64,000 bases of DNA, taken from positions 5,332,001 to 5,396,000 of the forward strand of contig OU015569.1 of assembly GCA_907165135.1 (NCBI GenBank), read 5' to 3'. The translations under genes were made by a program, and so were the position numbers. Every line of letters begins with the position of its first letter. Positions within the stretch are counted from its first letter, which is position 1. Shown one piece after another: positions 9,629-19,220 of this stretch. This stretch comes from Oikopleura dioica. Its lineage: Eukaryota; Chordata; Appendicularia; Copelata; Oikopleuridae. Under the pieces are notes generated by a model. The model worked only from the letters and a program-made list of their open reading frames with translations, had not been told where the DNA came from and searched no databases.

Positions 9629-12600
9629 TTAGAAACGAATGGTTTGCATTCCTTGACCGACGATGCAGAGAGAACACTCACTGTCAAAGGCAAAGTCGCT
9701 CGGGTCGGCGACGTGGGTGTAGAATGCTTCGACGAATTTAAGGTGCTCGTCGTAGTGATGAATTCGTTGATCGATCGTCAGTGCCCAAAGCTGATTTCTT
9801 CGGAATCGCAATCTTACGATACCGCAAGCAGACAGTGGTAGTTCCTTGATTTTCAGCTCTGGCTGCGGCTCCACAGTAAGTAATTTTCCAGCATCGCCTC
9901 CCAAAACGAACGACTTTCCATTCGTCGTCGAAAAGGTCTGTATTGCTGCGTCATCTACTCTATGATCTGATGAATTGCTTATTTTCTCCTCGAGTTCCTT
10001 GAGGAAATAAACTTTGAAGAAGCCACCTGAATCTGTCATCGCAAGCCTCTGATTGTTGTAAACAGCCACAGAGAGTGGGCAATGCGAACTGAAAATAAAT
10101 TTATTAATCTCAAGGTTTTTATTTCTTCTTCAATTACCCGTTCAAATCGAAAGAAAAGTACTCCTCGAAGAAACGGTTATCTATATCCACATTATAGACA
10201 GTAGCATGTTGCGTGGAAGAAAATACAATAAGAAAAGTCTTTTTATCTGCTACCCAGAAGGCGCCACAGGTGATTTTCCCAAGAGTATCTTCATGCTTTC
10301 TTTTCTTGGCCTCTTGAAAGCTCGGCAACTTCGGTAAGAGCTCAACTATGATATCGATGCCATCTCTTCGTTTGTAAGTAAAAACTGAAACGTGTCCTTT
10401 GGATCCAAACCCAGCAACTAAGTAGTGAAGTGCTGTCCCAGCAACATTTATGGTAGCCGAGCCACACATAGTTACTGGCCTCGGAAATTTCGTTTTACCG
10501 ATTCGGATTGAGCAGTCATCACTCGTAGTTACTTTCAGTGGTTGGAGTTTCCAGTCGTTTTTCCAGGGTCTTACTTCGATCGAGTTAATTAGTCCAAAAT
10601 GCCCGCATCCGTCAACAGTTTTCGTTTCGATCGACTCTGCCGCCAATTCCAGCAGATGCACGCGACCTTTATTTAGATATACAAGTGAATGTGGCCTGTC
10701 ATTCGCTGTGGAGTAGACAAAGCTCGCCTGACGATGGCGACCACCAGTATTGCATCTGAATAGCTCGTGATCTCCTTGGAAAAGCACGAAATCGGCGCCC
10801 GTGTGGCCAAAGTAGATTATCTCTTCGACCCTCTCTAGGAATGCGATTGGACTCTCAATCTTCAAGCGGATGCTGCTAGTCTGCCTCAACTGCCCGTCGT
10901 CCATTTCCCATTTCTTAATTGTCCCATCGTTACCACAGGTGATGATATGATCTCCGTCGTAGAGGATGCTTGCTACACCGTTGCGTCCATTTTTCCCACT
11001 GTGCGCCAGGACCTTGCTATTTTTCGTGGTGTTGGTTTCGTTCCTTCGGACTCCTTTCTTTGAAAGCCCCAGAATACATAAAGATAACCCTGACAGGTTC
11101 CTACAGCTAGAAAATCATTTTGGAGCCATAAAGCAGCAGTAGGCATCGGGTTCTTGGCTTTTCGAAGACTGACATGTAAATCCGTGACTGTGATATCAGG
11201 ATGAGTTCGCTCCTCATGATCCACGAGGATCAGCCACATCCTGAGGTCATCTGTCACGCAAATAAATTCGATCCATCCGTGCCGTCTGTTGAGCACTTCA
11301 TCACTTATTTTCACCGGAATAAGAACCTTTGCGTGCGACATCAACCGATTCGATGGAAACTTGATCGATTCAAGCCTTCGTTTCTGTTTTGTGGATTTTG
11401 ATAGACACAACAGGCGAAAAATGCAGGAGTTTCTTTGAATACTTTCCCCATTTTCGTGGCGCGTCTCATTTTCAGCAACAAGGACGAGATGGCGATTAGC
11501 TGCGACGAAATGGTGGCGATTGAGTGGAAGTACATTTGCCTTAGAAGCTAGGTCTAGGATTGGGGGTGACAGATGGTGATCCAAAAAAAGTTGCTCGGGA
11601 TGAATCACCAAAAGGTGGTGATCGGGTTTCTCGGATCACCAGAGCTTGGTGATCGAGACTCGATCCTGGTGATCCGCTGGTGATTGTTAGCAGAAAATTT
11701 TTGCAGATTTGCTAGTTTTAACGCAAAAGGTCATATTATTATATATTGGGCAAAATAAGCCTATCAATTAAGCTGATCGAAGAAATAACAGGCACTGATT
11801 TTCACATCTGGCCTCGATCACCAACCTCTGGTGATCGGAGAACCCGATCACCATTTTTTGGTGATCCATCCTGAGCAAATTATTTTGGATCACCAACGGT
11901 CACCCCAAATCCTAGACCTAGCTTAGAAGTACCTTGGTAAATGGAGCCAGACTCCGCTGTTACATGGCTGATGTATAATTTTCGCTATTTTTGATAAAAG
12001 TGCAATGACGAAGTCAATTAGATAATTTATAATTCCAAAGAGATATGCTAGCCAGCGCCTATATAGATTCTTTCGATGAGGTTTCCATCCCTAGTACCGT
12101 ACGTCAGGGTAAGCACCTTGTCGATCGATTCTTCGATTTCTGTAAGGACCGATGCCTCGCTTCGGTAGACGCTGCCCGAAGCGCCCGTCGAGTCCATCTC
12201 ATCCGGTTGAGAGCATTTGGTACGACGCTTGCTCACAGCTCCTGTCTGGTGGCCGCAGATAAACGACTCGCCGGTAAGTACAACGTGCCACACAGCGCCC
12301 ATACTGTCGTTCTTTATCATGCGCAACGGCATGTTCCCTGCCTCAAGCTTGTAATTCCAGAGGCAGACCTCATTTTCCCCTCCAGACGCCAATAATCCAC
12401 TTTCATTATAATCCAGCGACCAAATTCGCGCAGTGTGGCCAAGATAAATCTTCACAGATTCCAGTCCACCACTAGTAATAGAATTCCATTGGTGATTCTA
12501 AGGGCGTTCCTACTACCTCGTTTTCCATTGTCGGATAGTTCGGTCGTCGGAGCCGGAAAAGACAAATTGCTCACTGGCGATAAGACAAAAAATTGACCCA

Positions 12601-13424
12601 GTGTGGCCCTTTCAAGAGTTTTGCTAATTTTTATAAAAGAAATTCATCATCTCTGAACTTCTAGTTCAAGATAAAGCATAATAAAAATCCAACGACCCTT
12701 CAATTCACGCTAATCAGATTACTGTAATATTCCTGAGAGAGTTCATTGAAGATTTGTGGAATTATTTTTCTCTTTCCTTCGCAACAGCAAAGTTATCAGA
12801 ATCGCCTACGAACCGTGCTTCTACGGTATTAAAGATAGTTCCAGATAAAGCTACAAGTCTGCTCTCAAACATCGCAAAACATGCCGAATAAAGGAGTCGA
12901 TGCTCAGCCTCGCTAAGATCAGGGACGATCGAATTGTTGCGAAGAAAAGCGTGGTTTTCCGAAAATGCACAAACTTCGCTAGGATACTCTCTGCCACGTG
13001 CTGATTCTAGGGTTACAAATGATGAGTACTCGAGTGCAAATCTCGGTAATTTGTAACACTGGCCTGGCACCAGCCACGACGGATGGACGTTTCCGAACTT
13101 GAAATTGAAAACTTCCTTGTCCGACCAAACGGCCAAATATCCATCGAACACTTTCAAACCGGAAATACTCGTCTCGCTCTTCGTCTTTCTTGAATAAACC
13201 TCGGTCATGCTGTCGCAATCGTAGAAGATAATGTAGCTTCCCCTGCCTGCAATTAGAAATAGTCAGTTTTGTTTCATGAATGAATGAAGAGACTTACAGC
13301 AAATGATCAAATTTTCGAGCGGAGCGCCACCCCTTTTTCTGTGCCTATTGCCCTCTCGGAAGGTCTCCCATGCAGGCATCACTGCCAGGCCAGTTACTGG
13401 CAGTCCTGCATGCTCAGCCCGCAT
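9629..13424 (-). CDS. WDR6: WD-repeat protein WDR6 (partner of FTSJ1 in tRNA 2'-O-methylation)
   Basis: WDR6/Trm734 is a three-propeller protein that places tRNA anticodon-loop position 34 for the methyltransferase FTSJ1/Trm7. The start at 13424 reads MRAEHAGLPVTGLAVMPAW, matching the family start with PVTGL. Further exons contain SGSDDRTIRQWK (about 12520-12620) and GHTARIWSLDYNESGLLASG (12.4 kb), aligned with the WDR6 GHSARVWQV repeat. The C-terminal exon has SIDQRLTFW-like TIDQRIHHYDEH, HVADPSD and VGQGMQTIRF, the diagnostic WDR6 end. Codons near 11540 are interrupted by a 374-bp mobile element. The splice junctions there (element end CCTAG, donor GTACTT or GTCTAG) keep frame, so the gene may still be intact. 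Confidence 0.85.
11548..11921. mobile_element. Non-autonomous TIR element with 8-bp TSD inside WDR6
   Basis: A 374-bp element with terminal inverted repeats of about 23 bp (CTAGGTCTAGGATT...), one mismatch between ends. It is flanked by a perfect 8-bp duplication CTTAGAAG at 11540-11547 and 11922-11929, a length typical of hAT transposons. No coding capacity. The interior carries many copies of GGTGATC and its complement GATCACC, often as short hairpins. On the WDR6 strand its 3' end supplies CCTAG as a splice acceptor and its 5' end supplies CTAG/GTCTAG as a possible donor. Confidence 0.85.
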
Positions 13425-14519
13425 TCTCTTAAAGTCGCCATATTAAAGTCACAATCTTCATACGTGGTCAATCTTCGGGGTAAGGATCCCGAAGAATAGA
13501 CGCATATGTCGGTCACAATGAGACATTATAAAAGAAAATAATACAGGTGGATTTTTACTTCTAGAATTAGAAGTAATAAAGGGCACTCCATCTGAGTTAA
13601 GCCTAGTTCTGCACAAAAAGGTATCGCTTGAAAACTAACCACTGTTGTTGACAGGCGAAGCCTTAAAATTCTGCATCGATTAGAACATCAAATATAAGTT
13701 ATTAAATCTGGACACAGCTGAAATTGAGATGGAAACATTCTAGAGGCTCCGGACATTTCGCTAAAAACAGTAACCCGATGCTAAATAACCTTTATCATAA
13801 TGATAATGATAAATTTTCATCCTCAAAAATTAAGATTATGTAAAAGAGCTTCTGGTTTCTTTATCCTCTCGTATTCTTTTGAAAAGGTTATCCAAATAAT
13901 AACGTGAAGTAAACGCGATGTTTTTGCGGAGTCGTGGGAATATTGAATGCTTGGGGAAAAAGGAAAACTGAGTTCGTGTGAGTTTTCTCTTGGTTGCGTA
14001 GGTTGCTTTGGCGAGGGGGAGGGCGATCTCGAGAGAGCAGCTCATCTCCGAATCGCGCTGAGTCCATTCATTTTCATCCAAACAACACTAAACTTTAAAA
14101 TAATGAGAATTTACGATTAACCACTCCACGAGGCGTTACTCATTTCGTAACTCATCGAGGTACTGCCAGTCTTCTCCATTTTTTGTCAGTCTTTGCTGTT
14201 TCCTGTTTCTAATGAGCTTACAGGACGATGGTGGTGTAATGTTTGTTAATTAAGAAATTAACCTTTTTTTATGAATTCAAATTGAAGATTTAATCTATAA
14301 ATTTAAATTAAATACTATCAACCCTGTTAAGAAATATTTAAGAGAGAATGAACTAGGCCGGAGATTGATGGACAAGGTAAGCACGATTTATTTGAACTTG
14401 GATTTTGCTAGAATCTATTCCGCGGGCTTTCAATACGCTCAGCTCAAACATTGAACTGGAGAATAATTACAATTCGATTCAAATGAGAATTTAGTGCATT
14501 GACGATTCCTTCTGTTCAA
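13425..14519. other. Divergent intergenic region WDR6 / RING-CH gene
   Basis: About 1.1 kb between two divergent start codons, so it should contain both promoters. A minus-strand frame of 81 codons at 13836-14081 starts with ATG (MDENEWTQRDSEMSC) but shows no recognisable domain; it could be a small gene or chance. The remainder is AT-rich with short palindromes such as TTATCATAATGATAA near 13793. Confidence 0.4.
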
Positions 14520-17316
14520 ATGACGGACAGTGCTACAGTGGCCAATGTCGCTGCTCAGGTACTGTTTAGCTTCAAAGTAATTCTCAAAACCCCTTTTTTA
14601 GTCCATTGGTCTGGTCCTGACTGCACCAAGCACAATTTAATTTACTTCACGTCGTTTTCCGTGATTTTCTACTGCATTACACTATGCTGCTTTATCCAGC
14701 TTGGCATTTGTATCCGATCGGAGTACGCCAAGCAGAAGCAAAAGTCCCTCAACCAGGCTTGTCGAATTACTGTCCAGAAGTTTCTCTATAGCTGCTCGGC
14801 GGTAAGCGCCCACAAATTAACGGCAACAGGCAGCCACTGTCACTTTAGATCGCCTGTCTCATCCGTGGCCTGCTCTTTAGTCTCGGCAACGATTCCCTCG
14901 ACACGGAGCAATATGAAAAGTACGAAAAGGAAAACAGGATTACAATGATTTGACAATCATCCAAGATCAAAGCGCTCAAAATAGACCGTTGCCTTTTTAT
15001 GCCGCGAAAGTGCTGCGTTTTTACAACTAACTTAATTACGCGCACCGGAACTCGAAGTTAAATTGAAATAGCAATCAATTTCTTATCCTTACGCCGCCAA
15101 ACTTAAATTTCACCCCCCGCCGCCAAATGTGCCATATATGGCACATCATCTTTTCCGTCGTCCTAGGCCCCATACAATGGCCGAACCCGAACCTTAACCA
15201 AGATCCGAACTCGAACCAGAACCCGAGCTCAAAAATGAACCCAAACCCAAGCCCAGACTATTGCCCGAAAATGAGTAAAAATGGAAGAACCCGAAATGAT
15301 GACGGAGAGAAAAATGGGTGTTGGAAAGCCCTTGTGCCATATATGGCACATTTGGCGGCGTAGGGTTATGTAATTCTTGTAATTCTTTGAAATCCAATAA
15401 AAAGCCCCTCCTTTCTATTTACTACGCACTTATCATTTCGTCCCTGGCGCTGGTGGTCTGCTACTGGTCCGAATTGCTCTTCAGCAGAGAAGCTGCCATT
15501 GGTGTCCAGAAACAGTAAATTCCACAGTTGATTTACTCGAGTTGCATTAAGTTGTTTAGTTGCCCTCGGTTTTTGACAAAGTCCCGGCTGGCATTTACGA
15601 TTTTCAATGCGTGTTTGATCGGAGTGCTTTTCATCAATTTTACCGCCTCCCACTTCCAAGAACACTCCGCTCACTCGCCGAATCTAGTGTTCCCCACGCT
15701 CTTTGCTATTGGTGAGACAATTAGAACTGAGGTCGGCAATCTGTAAAGAAAAACTGAGTCAGGTTCTGAAGAGCGAAGCGGCTTCACAACATAACCATTA
15801 TAGTCTATGATCAAAAGCTGGCGAACTTTGCGGCTTTTCATTTATGCCCTTCAGAACCTAACTTAGGTTATCTTTACAGATTGCCGAGGCCACAGTTTAA
15901 AGCAGTCAGTTTTCATTATCAAAATTTTAGTACTGTTTATCGTCCACGTGTTGTTCCTCATTATCGGGATCGAAATGTTTTGCAAGATCCGCGGCGAGTT
16001 CGTGATGAATACGAAGAGCGAGACAAAAGAGAAGATCGACGTTGTCCAGGCGGCGCATTCTCGCGTTGGTTTGTTTTTCCAGGTCAGAGCTGCGTCTTTT
16101 CTCACACTTTCTCAAATCGGATTATTGTCTAGTGTGGGCTAACAGTTCTGCTCGTCGTTTTCATTCTTGCTGACGTTTTCGGCGGCAGTGACGTCATCCA
16201 AGACATCTTTTATCGCGATGCCTTTGAGGTCACCTTCCGCCTGATGGAACTGGGCGTCGTGCTTTGGTTTCCCTGCATTCTCTGGAACTCGACGAATCCA
16301 GAAGAGCTCTGGGCGTTGAATCCGCGCAAGCTTCTCAAACCTGCCAAGCGAGAGGCGCTCGATTTGCGCACGGATCAGCTGCTCGTCCAGAGCCCGCACG
16401 ACGCTGAATGCTGGATTTGCTACGACGCCAAGGAGGATGATCTCATTCAGCCCTGCGACTGCAAGGTACACTCAATACAACAGCAGCGAATTAGCTTGAG
16501 ATTTCTTTCACCAATAAAATAAGTGACGTTGCGAAAACAGCCCGTTAACTAAAAAAAAAGAAAAGTTATTTATCTGTCTCGCAGGGCGACGTGAAATGGG
16601 TGCATCAAAAGTGCTTGCAGCGGTGGATCGCCGAGAAGAGCCAAGGAGACAAGCCTTGCTGCCAAGTCTGCAAGCAAGAATACTTGATTTACATCGAAAA
16701 GGTTGAAAAGAGTAAACAGTTCAAAATATAATTTCTAATTGCTAGATCGACTTCGACGATACTTTGAAGAAGATCCACTGGTTCATGGTGGTCCCCTCTT
16801 TCGTGACGATCCTTTTCGCCCCGTACGGTACTTACTTGCTCTGCCGGCAAGTCGACGAATACCGAATATCGAGCTTCGAGAAACATCACACGCTCATCAA
16901 ATCCGCGGCTGTTGTTTTGTGTTGTTTTATTGGTAAGAGTGTAAATTCGGGTGCGATTAAAAGCGACCTTTTCAGAGTATGCTCTTTTCCGTTTCATTGG
17001 AACTAGCGGCTTCAAACTTTACCGCACAGCTGTGAGCAGAGCCGTAAGAGTGCAATCGCGGGCCCCAACGTAATCTCGAAACTAGCGGGCACCCTTTTAC
17101 ACGCGTTTAGAACATCGAAGGAAGACGAACAAGCTGCGCTGGCCGGAGAAAGTTCTAGCTCAGTCACTCGCGTCTGAGCGCGTCGCCGTTTACCTGTACT
17201 ACAAAGGTTACTGTGCTTTCGCAAGCACTCAATTCTTCATCTACGTCTCACCCAATTCAGCCACAAATAATCGTGCTCGCAAAGTTCATGTCAAGGTGAT
17301 GCTCGACTTTTCGTAA
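14520..17316 (+). CDS. Multi-membrane RING-CH (MARCH-type) E3 ubiquitin ligase
   Basis: Probable membrane-bound E3 ubiquitin ligase. From the ATG at 14520 the N-terminal half encodes about six or seven hydrophobic helices (FSVIFYCITLCCFIQLGI, YYALIISSLALVVCYW, FTIFNACLIGVLFINF, IVHVLFLIIGIEMF, then a stretch ending ELGVVLWFPCILW). A C4HC3 RING-CH domain follows: CWICYD, CDCK, WVHQKCLQRW and CCQVC. After it comes another membrane segment (IHWFMVVPSFVTILFA). The RING is split by an intron after CDCK (about 16468-16584). Introns of 42-50 bp are clear elsewhere (15516-15560, 17044-17085). The intron between about 14910 and 15410 holds a small inverted-repeat element and its borders are unresolved. 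The stop at 17316 assumes that the 42-bp last intron is removed. Confidence 0.78.
15118..15360. mobile_element. Small inverted-repeat element in a RING-CH gene intron
   Basis: About 243 bp bounded by inverted repeats of roughly 28 bp reading CGCCGCCAAATGTGCC then ATATATGGCAC. The GTGCCATATATGGCAC part is itself a perfect palindrome, so it appears at both ends. A third partial copy of the outer motif (ACGCCGCCAAAC) lies at 15091. The core is a low-complexity run of AACCCGAAC/AACCCAAGC type. No clear target duplication found, so the true outer edge may be near 15090. Confidence 0.65.
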
Positions 17317-17454
17317 GGAGAGTTTTTGCACCTTTTTTTCTAATTGTCAACGGGAAAATAAATATTCACAGAAAATGCGAAGAAACACTTGTTTGGATTT
17401 ATTCTAGCAAAAGTCATGGTGTAACCATTGGAAAGACAGCAGAAGCGTTTGAGG

Positions 17455-18565
17455 TCAGTAGTTGGCGGAAGCAGATGTGATTAGCTCGTCGCAGATGCCT
17501 GTAAGTTCGCTCACCTCTTCGCTTTTGCGCTGCAGTTCGGCAGTGAGCGACTGAACTATTTAGACCTCTCTCAAAAATAGGAACTCTAATACCTCTTGCT
17601 TGATCTTAAGTCTTCTATTCTCTGTCTCCAGCGCAAGAAGCCGATGATTGACAGACGCTTCTGTCTCAGCAATTGTTTCGTTTGCTCTAAAGGAACATTG
17701 ATAGGCATTGTTTTCAAATGGGATCGTTGTTTACTGGTTGACGAATTTTTGGCTCCAGTCCTTCAGCTGTCCAAAGCGCTCTTGTTCCTCCAGTAATCGC
17801 TGTTCGTGCTCAGCTACCGTATTTCTTAACGGATAATTTCTAATTTGCTTTCATTTATTATTGACAACCTTAGGGCTTGTTCATTTCGCTTGACGTTTTC
17901 AACGATGCCCCTCAATTTTCCGAAACGAGCGTGCAGTTCGAAAACCTGTTTGTCAACCGCTAAAGATTGTTTAAAAAATATAGTGGAAGTATTTGTAACC
18001 ATCAAGCTCTGCCTGCACAGCTGATTTCTCGACAAGTGCTCTTGAGTAAGACGCTTTAAATTTCTCGACTTCTTTTTCGTGTTTCTCCTGCAACTCGACC
18101 ATCAGACTCTCGTACTTTCGACTAGCGAATGGTTTTAGGCTTTCATTATTTTTTCTTGCCGTAAAACTGTTATAAGTTAAAAGTTAGCTTAAAACCGTTT
18201 CATATCATTTCCATCGTTCTCAGTTCATCCCTTGCTTTTTCTTCTGAGATCCGGGCTTCTTTTCTTATCACTTGCATGTCTTTGGCCGTATAGCGTAAGG
18301 ATTCTCCAGAAACGCTCTCGACAAAAGCACCGACGTGGGAGGCGTTGCCAGTGATCGTGTGCGAACTAGTTTCGGATAAATTGTCAGGAAGCGTTTGCGA
18401 AAGTCGGCTTTTCGCCTAAAAATTGCTAGTTTTGGCCATCAACGCGTTCATTACCGAATAATATGACATGATGGAGTCAATTTCCGAATTACTCTCCGTC
18501 TTTCGTTCCTCTGCGGCTGGTACTTCGTTCTCAATCTTCCAATAGCTACTATTTGAGCTATCCAT
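17455..18565 (-). CDS. TACC: Transforming acidic coiled-coil (TACC) protein
   Basis: TACC proteins load on centrosomes and spindle microtubules with ch-TOG/XMAP215 partners. The start at 18565 gives MDSSNSSYWKIENEV, a short acidic, Ser-rich leader far shorter than vertebrate TACCs. The rest is the TACC coiled-coil domain: KQVFELHARFGKLRGIVENV with KRNEQALRLSI matches the [25 protein letters not shown] block. RFGQLKDWSQKFVNQANETI matches QRYQALKAHAEEKLQLANEEI. The end VSELTGICDELITSAS matches the diagnostic NEELTRICDDLI terminus. Seven or so introns of about 45-50 bp cut the domain. It is essentially a minimal TACC, like invertebrate members such as TAC-1. The assignment is by motif order along the whole domain. 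Confidence 0.8.
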
Positions 18566-19220
18566 TGTGCTCAAGTCTCTATCCTTCCGTCTTTACGAAC
18601 CAAGACTTATTTCTATGACCAGTAAAAATTCCTTCTAAATTTTGCTTCCCCGCGAAGCGAATATGTTCTGGATGTAGTTTTTTTATAAAAAAGATGATCC
18701 TTTGAAGATGAAAATTCCACTTTTTCAATGGTAAGAAGGTAAACTACGTTCGTCATTGTTGCTATGGTTTCCGTACGCTACATAAACACTAGGCCTACAC
18801 ATTAAAAATGATCCATATTTTTATATTCTTATCTCACAATTCTTATATTACGAAACGTATAGACTATAATAATAGTCTATATAGCGTCTATACGATACAG
18901 ACTATATCATATAGTTCATTTTGTAATTATTTCCGAAATATGCATCCGTCTTTCCGTCTACCCAAATGCCAATTGTGCTTCCACAGTTTCGGCACACGCG
19001 CTTATATTCAGGCTCGTATACAAAGAGGGTTCAATCGGTAAACGCTTATTGACTTGTGAAAAACACTAATGTATTCACAAGTACTGTTCGAATATTCCTC
19101 TAACAACTCTATTAGTCTCCTAGCCTTATACATATAATAATAGAAAAGCGCCAAAATCTTGAGGTGCGTCTCTCTTATTTGTCGAAAATCCAAGAGTTTT
19201 TAAAAGGAGAGCCTTGATAG
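18566..19220. other. Divergent intergenic region TACC / TMEM26
   Basis: About 650 AT-rich bases holding both promoters. Near 18858-18916 there are several overlapping palindromic ATAGACTATAATAATAGTCTAT-like stretches (TATAGTC/GACTATA repeated five or more times), possibly a small decayed repeat. No exon recognised. Confidence 0.45.

Noticed and set aside
13836-14081. Small gene of 81 codons between WDR6 and the RING-CH gene
   Set aside because: It has an ATG but no recognisable sequence or clear splice sites; left as a possibility within the intergenic entry.
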